A stretch of DNA of 64,000 nt from Escallonia rubra (GCA_033065855.1 JAVXUO010001298.1:310001-374000); one strand, 5' to 3'; positions 36,157 through 47,500 are shown, numbered from the stretch's first letter. The notes: generated by a model not told the origin, from the letters alone. Translations and numbers: made by a program.

Positions 36157-36793
36157 GTAGCACGGACACGGACACCGTGTCCGACACCGACTGGGACACC
36201 GGACACCGCAATTTTCAAAAAATCAGATTTTGGACACCGCTGGACACCGCTGAATTTTTTAATATATATATATATATACACACACACAGACACATCTCAA
36301 TTGGAGCAGCTAAATTTCGTTCAAAATGGATGAGAAAGAAAGTAAGTAACATGAAATAGTCTCAACAGTAACAAGAAAAAAGGTCGGCAACAAGAAAGCA
36401 GTTGAATGTCTCAACAATATCAAGATTAGAGTCCCAATAATAACAAGAGAGAAGGAGAAAAGACATGAGACCAAAGGCATGATGGAGATGTTTAATATAG
36501 TCAGATGGTTTGTAAATGAGGTCAGAAATGTTGACCTGTCTTATTCTAGACCGGCAAGCTTGAATGCTTTGAGCAACAAAAAGAAGGAAAATACAAAGTG
36601 ATGAGAGAGAAAGATGAAGGTACCTTTTGTTGGGTCAATCTGATTAGGGTTTGGCCTAAAAGTTCATTTCTAAAAAACCTCATATTTATCCCTCAAATAA
36701 ATTTGAAATATTGTATTTTGGTCCCATACGAGTGGACACTTCTTCACAAGGTGTCCGACACTTCTTCAAGAGGTGTCCGATACGGTGTCCGCT
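36157..36793. mobile_element. Element with inverted GGACAC subterminal repeats
   Basis: The left part has clustered GGACAC(C) motifs (36164, 36170, 36194, 36201 and again at 36231 and 36241). The right part has GTGTCC motifs in the opposite orientation (36751, 36773, 36785). Ends of the form GTAGCACGGACACG and CGGTGTCCGCTA are consistent with a non-autonomous DNA transposon with transposase-binding subterminal repeats. A (TA)n(CA)n microsatellite lies at 36262-36288. No target duplication could be fixed. Confidence 0.5.
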
Positions 36794-37234
36794 AATTTTC
36801 CATAATTCACCAACTATACCAATTTTCCAAATTTCCAACACTCAAAATCAATACATGCCAGGAGCTGCTGGGGTACTTTGGGGAGGTGCTGCATTCCTGA
36901 TACATTATTTATACTAACAATCTCCGAAGCGTCACAGCCATGTTGAAGCTTCAGTGCTTCATAGGTTTCAACTAATTATAAAACTCAGCTGCAAAAGCAA
37001 TGAAGTAACATTGTTACTTTGTTGTTTCGGCTTCTTTAACCAATTGAAAGAAATTGGCATTGATTCTACCAAATCCTCCTGTTGGTCTTTCTACCGCCAA
37101 GGAGAGCATTAGAGTCCAAATACACACACATCTCGCTTCAAGCAACAAAGGTATGCTTCAAAAGAAATGGCAAAAAATAAACTTAGGAAAGCATATGAAT
37201 ACTCAGTTCTACAGGCCTAAGGTGAGCCTAAATG

Positions 37235-37430
37235 CATCAAATTATGTGTATGATTGTACCATCGCAACCTACAGGAGGCATCAAAATTAATGGTTTTATC
37301 AATTTTTGTGTATGACTGTACCATCACAACCTATGAAACTACAGGAGGCATCAAAATTAATGGTTTCATCAATTTTTATGCATGATTGTACCATCACAAC
37401 CTATGAAACTACAGGAGGCATCAAAACTAA
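37235..37430 (+). repeat. Tandem repeat, 70-bp unit, about 2.7 copies
   Basis: ACAGGAGGCATCAAAATTAATGG starts at 37271, 37341 and 37411. Each is followed or preceded by TCAATTTTTGTGTATGACTGTACCATCACAACCTATG. Copies differ by a few bases. The flanking sequence 36794-37234 shows no gene. Confidence 0.9.
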
Positions 37431-37812
37431 TGTCGAAACCAATAAAAAGCAAGAGTAATGTTGGTAGTATTCTAAATTTTGACTCTCAAAAGGCGTGCAA
37501 ACTGTAAGCTTAGCATTTCACAACACAGAATTCACTCTTCTTAAAGGAAGTCAAAATTGGGAAAGAATAACCGTACTGGCAATGTCTTGGCTTGTATACC
37601 TTAGTCAATTACCCGGACTACCATGTCCCCAATGTCATTCATGGTGGGCTACGACATGGGCGACATAGAAAACAACTCCGCGCTCATAATTCCAGACCTA
37701 TTCTTCTATCTTCACCTCTAGTTCTGAATTACCCTCATCTTCAACCGCATGATCGTCATGCCTTGACTGTTTCTCAATCCTCATCTCCTTCAACTCGTCA
37801 CCATCACCATCT

Positions 37813-39110
37813 TATTCAGCCAGGGGCGGAGGAAAATGGGGGCCAGGTGCCCACCTGCTTCTCGGTAAATTTTCTGTTCTATATGGCATATTTTATCCTT
37901 AGAAAAATGCCCACATAAAATTTTAAAAAATGTTCAAAAGAGATATATTTTTAGTCACTTTATATGTTAAGCTATATGAAAATTCTAAAAACAGTTAAAA
38001 ACAAAAATATTTTTAGCCATTAGAAATGCTAAATTTACTAAATAAAAAAAATTCGACGCTTAAAGTCAACACAATTAAATCCTTTATTATCTATTGTTTT
38101 TAAAATTTCCCTATTTCCAAGCCTGAAAGCCACATAATGGAGAGAGGCACGAAGCACACCGTCTTCTCAGTCCCTCCACCGGCCTTTCGCCCTCAACGCC
38201 ATTGCCTCCACCGGCAGGTCCACCTCCGGCGACTGACATAGTCGCATAGACGATAGATTCAATCACGGCAGAATGGTTAAAGTCGTGATGTATTACTCGA
38301 ATCAACGATTCGTTTATTTCTCCAGCTTTGCCAATTCATCATGGTGTATTTGCAGTGACACTCTCCTCATATTTTCTCTCCCAAATTATCAGTGTCTCGC
38401 CTAATTTTCTCCACGACAGTCCCTTTAGCTTAAAAATCATGAAGAGCCATTTTTCTCCCAAATATAAAGCCATTATTCTTCCACTAATTATTAGAATTGC
38501 TCCACTACCTCTATGCAGTCGCAAAACCTAATCTTCCACTTTAAAAGCAAAGTAAGATCTAGACTTTCGGTATTTATTCTTAGAATTTCTAATTCCTTGA
38601 ACTTGAACCCTTTTCGTTTTGTTTCAAATTATAATTTGATAATTGAATTTTGGAACTTACAAGTCTCTATTGGGAATTGAGGTCGCTAGTGGGATTCTTA
38701 ATTTCAGATTGAGATTTTGGATTTTTATTTTCAGATTGTAATTGCTACTCGTGGGGGGTGAATGTATAGGTTTCAGATTGAGGTTTGTTGGGATTTTTTA
38801 TTTTTATTTTGAGAGATAGATAATTGTTGCTTGTGGTTGCAATTAGGAAGTAAGAATTTGGCATTTGGTAGAATTTAGCATTGAATTTGGCAATTGGGGT
38901 ATGAGAATTTGGAGCTTTCATGAACAAGTTGAATATACTGCCCTTATTGGGAAGTTCGAATTGTCGGATTGGAGTTCTTGTTTCTTGTCCCTTTGGTCCA
39001 TGTTCATCAATTTGTTAGGTTTAACTCAATGACGAAGGAATTTTAAGAAGAAAAAAAAATTGGCTATTCCCACCTTGAACTAAGTTTCTGGTTCCGCCAC
39101 TGTATTCAAC
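37813..39110. mobile_element. hAT-type non-autonomous element (1.28 kb)
   Basis: The element spans 37821-39102 and starts CAGGGGCGGAGG and ends GTTCCGCCACTG. Flanks TATTCAGC (37813-37820) and TATTCAAC (39103-39110) agree in 7 of 8 bases, a slightly decayed 8-bp hAT target duplication. Just inside the left end is GGGGGCCAGGTGCCCACC. A GC-rich patch at 38140-38240 gives a short open frame. No transposase domain was seen, so mobility would need a partner in trans. Confidence 0.82.
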
Positions 39111-40184
39111 TGTCTTGTCTTGATCTCGATGTTAGGGTTTTGCTCAACGGCTGCTGCTTCTGAGCGAGTTAGCTGCTCTCTTCTTGTCCCTCCTCCGCTT
39201 TCGGGTCTTCTTTGTCGACTCATTAGAAACAGCGAGGTTAGTGTTTTTCTCTCTCGCTGTAGTGGTGGCCACCGGCGATAAACCGTTCTTTGAGGATTAC
39301 CGGAAAAAGGGAGAATACCGTCAAAAACTCCGAGTAAGTTGGCGAAGAGATTACCAAAGAGAAGAGAAGTTATATGGATTAACTAATTTTAACGAACCGA
39401 AAGATTTTGGGCACTCTAGCTCAGATTGGCTAAGAGCACTCCTGCACTGCCATGCATGTAGGGACGTAATGGTTATTAAGAAATACGAATAGTAGTTCAT
39501 ATTTGTATTATTTCGAGAGGATATTATGAAGCATATATTGGATCTGTTAATATATGTATTTATTTAAAAAAATATTCATCTTTGAAGCGGATATGAACAT
39601 AATATATATCTTGATACACTTTATACTTAAAAAAATATCGTCTTTCTTGTATGGTGGATGTTTACCACATGTCATATGCTTTAATTTTAAATTAACACTT
39701 AATCTAATACATCCAACCATGGTTACATGCAAAGGGAAAGTTGATTTATCAATTAAGAAAAAAATGTAGACATAACGTATGTAAGCTTAAGCTTCCGGAC
39801 ACCAGCAAACACAAACAAACATAACGAAGCATTATAAATTTTGATTGAATGATCGACCAATGTTAAGAATCAAGGATCACTGTATTTATGGTGTAATTAG
39901 GATCTTAAATTATGTCGATCTCTATCTTGGTCATGGCCTACTCTTGCAATTTTGTTCGCACCAACGCGTTTCAACAAATTGTAAATGTTTGTATAAGTTA
40001 GTTACACACTCAAAACAAATTTAGATGGGAACAAGTATTTTGGCTTTACTGATGTGGATAATATCCGCATCTGATTTGCATCAGAATTTGACGTATCACG
40101 GTTGTGCATCTTTAATGTCCAGACCATATTTGCACTCGAATCCATATTCAATTTTCAAAAAGCAGATGCATATATATTAATACA
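39111..40184. other. Intergenic upstream of serine acetyltransferase
   Basis: The open frame at 39184-39492 has no recognised domain. The sequence directly before and after the hAT element (37590-37812 and 39111-39300) reads as one pyrimidine-rich stretch, possibly an old gene leader or repeat. From 39500 it is AT-rich. Confidence 0.35.
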
Positions 40185-40386
40185 CGACCAATTATGCCGG
40201 TCACCACAAAACCCCCAATCCACACATGACCCCGCATAAAGCCAAAATCGTAGGTTCATATGTAATTTCACCAGATAAACAAGGATAACAGTGAGAACCA
40301 ATATAAGCTAGATTTTGTCAGGGTTATTTTACCAAAAAATGGGCCCATTTTACATTTCAGGCTCACCAACGACCAATTATGCCGGT
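40185..40386 (+). repeat. 17-bp direct repeat containing the SAT start codon
   Basis: CGACCAATTATGCCGGT occurs at 40185-40201 and again at 40370-40386, where its ATG is the start of the serine acetyltransferase frame. The 168 bp in between ends ATTTCAGGCTCACCAA. If transcription starts upstream, the first copy opens an 11-codon upstream frame (ATG at 40194, TGA before 40230). Confidence 0.85.
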
Positions 40387-41505
40387 TCAAGACCGCCACA
40401 CTCAATTGCTCGCCGCAATGTCACTCTCCCCTCCCACCACTACCACCACCGCCGACGACGATCACGGCGGCGGCAAGATCGAGGCCGAAGTCCAGGACGA
40501 GGCCTGGGTGTGGGCCGAGATCAAGGCCGAGGCCCGGCGCGACGCCGAGTCGGAGCCGGCGCTCGCGAGCTACCTCTACTCGACGATCCTGTCCCACTCG
40601 TCCCTCGCCCGGTCCCTCGCCTTCCACCTGGGCAACAAGCTCTGCTCCTCCACGCTCCTCTCCACCCTCCTCTACGACCTCTTCCTCAATACCGTCTCTG
40701 CCGACCCCCTCCTCCGCACCGCCACCGTCGCCGACCTCCGGGCCGCCCGCTACCGCGACCCCGCCTGCATCTCCTTCTCCCACTGCCTGCTTAATTACAA
40801 GGGCTTCTTGGCCATCCAGGCCCACCGAGTCGCCCACAAGCTCTGGCTCCAGAACAGGAAGCCCATAGCGCTAGCTCTGCATTCCAGGATTGCTGACGTG
40901 TTCGCCGTGGATATACATCCGGCCGCCAGAATGGGTGAGTGCTTGGAACGAATTTCTTTACCAGTACTCCCTCCACTCCCTCCAATAGTTTTTGCGCCCT
41001 TGAGTTTTTGCTTGAGTTTTTAAGATGATTACTATCGAATAAAGTTAAATTTTGTTAAGATTGCCCACCCTAAGTCCGAGTAGTTTTTGCATTGTGATTA
41101 AATTTTGAAATTTTGCCCGCCACTGTAGGTAAAGGCATACTTCTCGATCATGCGACAGGAGTGGTGATTGGGGAGACGGCGGTGGTTGGGAACAACGTGT
41201 CAATTCTGCACCATGTGACCTTGGGTGGGACCGGGAAGATGGGAGGGGACAGGCATCCGAAGATTGGGGATGGGGTTTTGATTGGTGCGGGGGCGACAAT
41301 TTTGGGGAATGTGAAGATCGGGGAAGGGGCCAAGGTTGGGGCAGGGTCAGTAGTGCTGATTGACGTTCCACCGAGGACGACGGCGGTGGGGAATCCGGCG
41401 AGGTTGGTTGGCGGGAAGGAGCAGCCTAATTTGCACGAGGATGTGCCTGGGGAGTCCATGGATCATACGTCCTTCATTTCCCAGTGGTCTGATTATATCA
41501 TCTGA
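40379..41505 (+). CDS. SERAT1;1: Serine O-acetyltransferase, cytosolic type
   Basis: Two exons, 40379-40934 and 41129-41505, give 310 aa. It transfers acetyl from acetyl-CoA to L-serine, making O-acetylserine for cysteine synthesis. The N-terminal helical domain (EIKAEARRDAESEPALASYL) is followed by a left-handed parallel beta-helix of hexapeptides from about residue 190, with HHVTLGGTGKMGGDRHPKIG carrying the active-site His and CoA-loop residues. The C-terminus WSDYII is the tail that docks in the O-acetylserine(thiol)lyase active site in the cysteine synthase complex. There is no transit peptide. A second ATG at codon 14 is a possible alternative start. The intron holds CTCCCTCCACTCCCTCC, reminiscent of a decayed Stowaway end. 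Exon 1 is strikingly GC-rich compared with its surroundings. The nearest match I recognise is Arabidopsis SAT5. Confidence 0.95.
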
Positions 41506-41590
41506 TGCTTGTAATCACATTGAGGTATCGATACGAGAATTTGTTAGTTATAGCTATGTATACAATAACTTTGTAGGTACTTGGTACTAA

Positions 41591-42474
41591 TGTGCTCTGA
41601 AGTTAATTCTGAAACTCATATTTCTTAGTTATAACTATGTTTTGCAACATTTGATTTTCCGTGTATATCATAACAAGTGCTATAATGAGAGGAATGATAC
41701 CTGTTATTATTACAATGTTGCCATATTTTGGTTTTTGCCAGGGGACGTGTCGGTAGATTGTGTTCCCTTTGAATGCTGTAGCTTTACTGTCTCTTTTACA
41801 GTTGAAGATTTATTTTGCTTAAAATTCAAACTAATGGTGCTATAGAATAGATTGGAATATTTATGTGTAACTCGACATTCTTACATTTCTTAGTTAATTC
41901 TGAAACTTATATTTCTTAGTTATAACTATGTTTTGCAACATTTGATATTCGGTGTATATCATAACAACTGCTATAATGAGAGGAATGATACCTGTTATTA
42001 TTACAATGTTGCCATATTTTGGTTTTTGCCGGGGGACGTTTCGGTAGATTGTGTTCCCTTTGAATGCTGTAGCTTTACTGTCTCTTTTACAGTTGAAGAT
42101 TTATTTTGCTTTAAATTCAAACTAATGGTGCTATAGAATAGATTGGAATATTTATGTGTAACTCGACATTCTTACATTTCTTAGTTAATTCTGAAACTTA
42201 TATTTCTTAGTTTTAACTATGTTCTGCAACATTTGATATTCGGTGTATATCGTAACAACTGCTATAATGAGAGGAATGATACCTGTTATTATTACAATGT
42301 TGCCATATTTTGGTTTTTGCCAGGGGACGTTTCGGTAGATTGTGTTCCCTTTGAATGCTGTAGCTTTACTGTCTCTTTTACAGTTGAAGATTTATTTTGC
42401 TTTAAATTCAAACTAATGGTGGTATAGAATAGATTTGAATATTTATGTGTAACTCGACATTCTTACATAAAACG
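41591..42474 (+). repeat. Three tandem copies of a 291-bp unit downstream of SAT
   Basis: Copies start near 41602, 41893 and 42184 (GTTAATTCTGAAACTYATATTTCTTAG). They differ at only about a dozen positions, so the duplications are fairly young. Each copy holds an open frame of 64-67 codons (41642-41845, 41933-42136, 42233-42427) with the same reading, but this follows from the similarity of the copies and the peptide has no known family. The first copy begins 86 bp after the SAT stop codon, so the array may be part of its 3' UTR. Confidence 0.92.
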
Positions 42475-44900
42475 TGTTTTCTAAGAAAGCAAAACGAAAA
42501 TGCATTGCATAAAGATTCTTCAGGGCTTGTTACACATGCAAGTAAGATGGTACTTGTTGGCCTAATTAGGTGCTGGGTTTAGGTGATCTTTGGTTGATAT
42601 TAGAATCAAACGACTTCAACGTGTTTAGAGTCTGTTAAAATTGTGTTAGTCTTACACCTTTTACTTTGTTGGTCCTTTCTCTATTTGTATAATCTCTACC
42701 CTTATGTGGTGTAACTTAAGGTCCTTGCTGTTTACTTTGTTGGTTTTTGCTGTTTACTTTTTCTAGCCTTTGTTTGAAATAGAAATTATGCTAAGCTTTG
42801 ATATGTCTAGCAAGGATGTGGAGCTGCACTTAGTAATGGACCACATTGGTGCTCTATCTGAAAGACTTGGTCAAGGGAGGTCTAGCTGCTGCAGTTCTCG
42901 AAAAATCAGTGGCAGAAGTTAAGCATCACTATGCTGTTCTGCGCAACCATGTGATTGCTAGTCTTGTGGCATTGCCTCACTATGGCAGCGTCGATGAACT
43001 TCGTTTACTATAACCTCATAATGCTATTTAACCTCTGCCACTAATCTTCATAGACTGCATCTGTGGTCCTCTCCCGACAATTGGGTAAGTTTTCTGGATA
43101 GAGCCTTGTTCTCTTCCCAGCTCCAACAGTTGTTAACTTGTGCATCCCTGCTGGTTATCTTGAACCCACTTCAAAAGATTTTTAGGTGAAACCATAGACC
43201 ATGTGTAAAATAACCTGATTTTAATCTGTCTAATTAGGCTAGAAATCTCGTAATTGACATGCATTTGTTCCACCATTCCATAGAACATACAAACATTGGT
43301 GAGGTGTCACTCACCCCTTATACTCAGTTATATCATCATTTTAGTGCTTGTATATGGATCCCACTTTAAGAGAAGCTGGAAGAGGAGGAACCTGTGGGAT
43401 GTGACACCTCCATGAATTTTCTGGTCGATCTTGAGAGAGCCAGAAAATAGGGCTTTTGAGTCATTCTATTGAGATTTGAGTAGCCTATATTGTGGTCTGA
43501 ATACGATTTTCTGGAGTTGTATAGCCAATTAATTGTGTACTTTTCGTGTATAAGGTTCGCGGCATTTTGGTGCCTTCCGATATGCTTCACTTACAAAGAA
43601 AAATGGTCTCCACTTTATAGAGCACTTCTTAGCTGATCATATTAAGTATATATATGCGTGCACTATGCGGCTATGCGCACTGTACATATCCAATGTTACT
43701 CCTGTACATTTGCCTCAAGTAGATGAGTGTCAGCCTATCCAACTATAAACATCCGTTGGGACGCTAAATTTTTTTATGCTTGTGGTACATTTTATTCTTC
43801 ACCTAAATTTGTTCAAAGCAACAACACAGAGTCGTACCAGTTAATTGGCAAATAAACAAAACCCCAGGAGCATAACAGGGCAGTCAATTACATTCCAGCC
43901 TCTCAAATGAGCATGGCTTGAGTCAACAGTCGTCCTTATTTAGTGATTTCTCAAAACTTAGTTGATTAGATACTACAGAACAATGTCGCGTTAATTAGTT
44001 CACAATTGTATGGGTTGGTGTGTAGCCAGATCTATTAGTTCAGCACTTTTGTCTAATAAGTAACTGATGAACTTTCTCCCACACCTGTTCTTGCTTACAC
44101 AACATCAAGGAGATTGCAAGGGAAGTCAATGCGGCTAATGAGGAAGCCCAAGTGCCATTGTTTAGGGAATTCTTTAGATGAACACCTAGCTCTAAGGTTG
44201 GGGTTTTAGCTGCTAGGGAGTATCGATATATCTCGTTCTGAAGCTTGATTCATTTGACGTTAGCACTGTCAGACGTGGCAGCAGCAGCTTACATTACCAG
44301 GTTTGCTGGTTGTGTACTGTACTCTAGCAGAAAGTTTGGTCTGTGATAGCAGAAAGTGGTCAACATTTGAACACTTGCTGCAAATGTAGTCTACCATATG
44401 ATCTGTGTCTCTCTGCTCATCACTAATCTGCTGATCCTCTTACGACGAGGATTCCTTAGACTAATTAGGTGATGTTCTGTTAAAAGTTTCATCCAAGTTA
44501 GGATTTCGTTAGGTCAAATTACGAGATTTTTTTAAGAGGTAGATTTTCGTATTTTTACTTTGGGCAATGTATGTATACATGTATGCTTTACCTTGATGAG
44601 GTTTGTCAGAATGAGTTCATTTCATGTTTTCCTTCAATGACAAGAACTTGGACCTTATTCTTTAAGGAAACTGCTACTTAATTTCCAAGTGTTGGCACAA
44701 CCAGATCAATTTCATAGCACAAGTTATACGAAGAAGAATGGGAGATTAAACTGTTGCATAACTCTGTGGTTGATCTTCTTAACAACAGATGTGACCGCTG
44801 CAAACTGTTAGTAGTAAAGCAAATCCAAGCCCACAGGAAAAATGAAAAGGAAAGAAAGTTGCCACTTTTGGCATTGATTGACACGCAAATTATGGATCTA
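42475..44900 (+). other. Intergenic with possible coding relics
   Basis: Around 42800-43012 one reading (DVELHLVMDHIGALSE, then after a +1 shift DLVKGGLAAAVLEKSVAEVK and HHYAVLRNHVIASLVALPHY) looks protein-like and needs one frameshift. Near 44105-44180 NIKEIAREVNAANEEAQVPL ending FREFFR and a stop also looks like a gene end. I cannot assign either to a family. They may be parts of one decayed plus-strand gene. Confidence 0.3.
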
Positions 44901-46220
44901 CTAAGGACGAACAGGTAGAGCCTGAAGCGCCGACTCGTGAGCAGCCATTGGAATGCTCTGAAACTTGCAGTCGATCGAGAAAAGCTGAGCAGCGTTAGTT
45001 TTGTTGTTCTCCTCCTCTAAAATTGTGTTGATAAGCTGTAGCAGGACGCGCTCGAGCTCTTCCCCATCACTCCATTCATGGATCTCTGCCTTTATCTGCG
45101 CTCGGTTCTTGCATATCAACTCCCAAACTGGGAAGTCTTTCCTCGGCATCATGTAATCTCCATCTCTGAGCTTCAAGCTCGGGCAGAAATCACCAGCCCC
45201 ATCACCAAGATAGATGAACTTCTTCGTCCCCTCCGTAGATTCTTTCATTCTTTCCACTATTAGACCCTGTTGATAGAGAAAAAGAAATCACTAATTATTA
45301 GTACAATTTTAATTCAATCACCTTTTGCTTTGGCCATAATATATTACACTTTTTTTTGATTTTATCTTTTTGGTGTCGCATTCTCTGCTAAACTGCTTTA
45401 AGAATTTATCTAAATTCCAACAGAGACATAAAATTCTACACGTAGTTGGTGATTAAAGACTTCACCTTGCACATGTTTGGAGGGCAGAGGTTGCAGCCAT
45501 GAGGTGATGTCTGGAAGTCATGGTAAGGGAAGATTCTTAGCCTCCCTTCCTCGTCCACAAAGCTCGGGTTCGTATTGATTTCCGAGAACAAATCCCTAAC
45601 GCCAAGATGCGTCAAAATTGTCTCGATGAAAAACAAGTTCGCGTCGCTCACCACCCTCAAATCGCACCTGAAAATTTCCCATTTGAACGAATAAGAAAAA
45701 GGAATTTCTGCATGTTTGGACACAATTATTATATCACCAAAAGTCGGAGAATGAGAGAGAATATGTACCCTAAGGCGTGGGCCGCTTTGATGGCTGGGAC
45801 AATCCGGGGATGCATGGGAACCCTTTTCAGTACCTCTGCAATGTCCTCAACGGTTCTTCCTTGTGAATGAAGCTCCTTCATCATTCTATCCTGTGAACAC
45901 ATTCATTTCAAACTCTAGATTAGGCACATCATCATTGAACAATTTTTGTTCTCAGAATCAGAATCAGAATCAAAGGAATATCTCCTCGGACAACATTAAT
46001 ATTGTACCACGAAGAATGGCGGAAGCCTAAAGCCAAGCCAGGCCAGGCCAAGACAAAAGCGCAGAAAGAATTGAAAACTCACCATGAGAGGATTCCAAGG
46101 CATGGTAGGGAGAAGCTGATTGAACAACTCGGTGGCACCCAACTCGTCCACCACCCAGTTATCGCTGTCCAGATCGATAATCGTCTTGTCGAAGTCGAAA
46201 ACCACCACAGTTCCGGCCAT
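44901..46220 (-). CDS. HAD-type phosphatase, PS2/PECP1/thiamine-phosphate phosphatase family
   Basis: Four exons: 46220-46083, 45890-45769, 45667-45466, 45266-44901; about 275 aa. HAD motif I VFDFDKTIIDLDSDNW is near the N-terminus. The motif II-like part is DLRVVSDANLFF. The cysteine-rich HGCNLCPPNMCKG is shared with the PHOSPHO1/PECP1 clade. Motif IV is YLGDGAGDFCPS. Family members hydrolyse phosphocholine/phosphoethanolamine, pyrophosphate or thiamine monophosphate; the start MAGTVVVFDFDKTIID is closest to the At4g29530-type members, so substrate is undecided. The chosen ATG at 46218-46220 matches the family start; the frame stays open upstream. A TATA box and two P1BS-type motifs upstream suggest induction by phosphate shortage. 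Probably cytosolic, with no targeting peptide. Confidence 0.92.
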
Positions 46221-46348
46221 TTCCGGCAACCCAAAGATCAAATCCTCCGCAACCCAAAAAATATTTGAAAAAAGCCAAGAATTCTCGTGCTTTCGGAAAA
46301 TGTAAGACAGTTTATTTGGATTTGGAGAAAAACCCAACAGTTCAAGGG

Positions 46349-46356
46349 TATTTATA
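46349..46356 (-). promoter_or_regulatory. TATA box of the phosphatase gene
   Basis: TATAAATA on the minus strand, 129-136 bp upstream of the start codon. This would put transcription start near 46320 and give a leader of about 100 nt. Confidence 0.65.
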
Positions 46357-46650
46357 GGGGCCAAGGTGATGAAAAGACGTGAATCTGAAGCACACACAGT
46401 TGTGAGTTTATGAGAAGATGCCGAAGGAATATTACGTGAACCGATGAGTTTGTGGTTTGTTAAAGTTGAGCCATCCAAGCAGCCTCTGGAGAATGTCTCT
46501 ATCCATTGCTTCCCGGGATAAACTTGCTAAACTGTTTGGAGATAATCTCCACCGTTGGATCAATTGGGCCCACCTCTAGTGGCCGAATCTGACGGTTACC
46601 CTTCTGTGGATAAAGAGTGGGGGCCATTTTTGGAAAGGGCGGGAATATGA

Positions 46651-46658
46651 GAATATTC
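46651..46658 (-). promoter_or_regulatory. P1BS-type PHR1 site 1
   Basis: GAATATTC fits GNATATNC, the PHR1-binding site of phosphate-starvation genes. It lies about 430 bp upstream of the phosphatase start codon and is fully palindromic. Confidence 0.5.
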
Positions 46659-46721
46659 GGTCGGAATTGAATTCTCGCACTTTCCATTCCAACCAGGATT
46701 CGCACTCCGCAACTCTTGATG

Positions 46722-46729
46722 GCATATAC
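46722..46729 (-). promoter_or_regulatory. P1BS-type PHR1 site 2
   Basis: GCATATAC fits GNATATNC about 500 bp upstream of the phosphatase start codon, 71 bp from site 1. Confidence 0.45.
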
Positions 46730-46924
46730 CGTCTAGGTTCCGGTCGGCGGCTCGCTGCATTTTTGGGCATATTTTTAAATTTGGGGGAGTTTTGATTATA
46801 AATGTGTTTGAATGTTTAAGATTAGACACAAGAATATTGACACGATTCATGAAAGTTTGCTGATTTTGATTACAATCGTTTTGTTTTGATTGTTGTTACC
46901 GTTTAAGTAAGTATTTTGTATTTT

Positions 46925-47098
46925 TTACGCTTTAGACTTTTTTCATAAATGCTACAAACCTATTTCAGTGGTTTCCTACGAGTCGGTCCAAAGCGGTATT
47001 AAATTTGCGTGCAAGATACCTTAAAACCGTAGCTTTTTTCATAAATGCTACAAGCCTATCTAAAGTGGCATTGAAATTGCAGACAAGATACCTTAACC
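46925..47098 (+). repeat. Diverged tandem duplication
   Basis: TTTCATAAATGCTACAAACCTAT (from 46941) recurs from 47038 as TTTCATAAATGCTACAAGCCTAT; both are followed by an AGTGG...GCAAGATACCTTAA block. Period about 97 bp. Confidence 0.7.
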
Positions 47099-47500
47099 CA
47101 TAACTTATCTTTCACTTTTTGAGAAAGGCGTGCATTTTTGTTAAAGAAGGGTTGTAGCTATGCAGTGTTTTAGTGAGGGCTATAAGAAAGCTGGTTTATC
47201 GATTTAGAAGAAGCTATATATAGAAATGGAAGATGGCTACTCCTTGGAGAAAAGAAAGCCATCAAAGTGAATAAGACTCCCTATTGCAACTTGATGATAT
47301 TTCATTTTTGTGAAATTTAAATTCGATTATATACAATTGAACAAAGTTATTTGTGAAAACTGTATCTAATAGGTTCCTTTTGCACTCACGAATGAACGGT
47401 ACTTTGTTAAAGTTCAGAGTTGTTTTAACAACGATAGCGTCAATTTTTGCACCACCACTTTTTGCCAAAAAAGTGGATAAAAGACAGTTACTGATTTACT

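Noticed and set aside
41642-42427. Three similar 64-67 codon frames as a tandem peptide gene family
   Set aside because: They are a by-product of a 291-bp DNA triplication; base changes do not favour synonymous positions and no signal peptide or family is seen.
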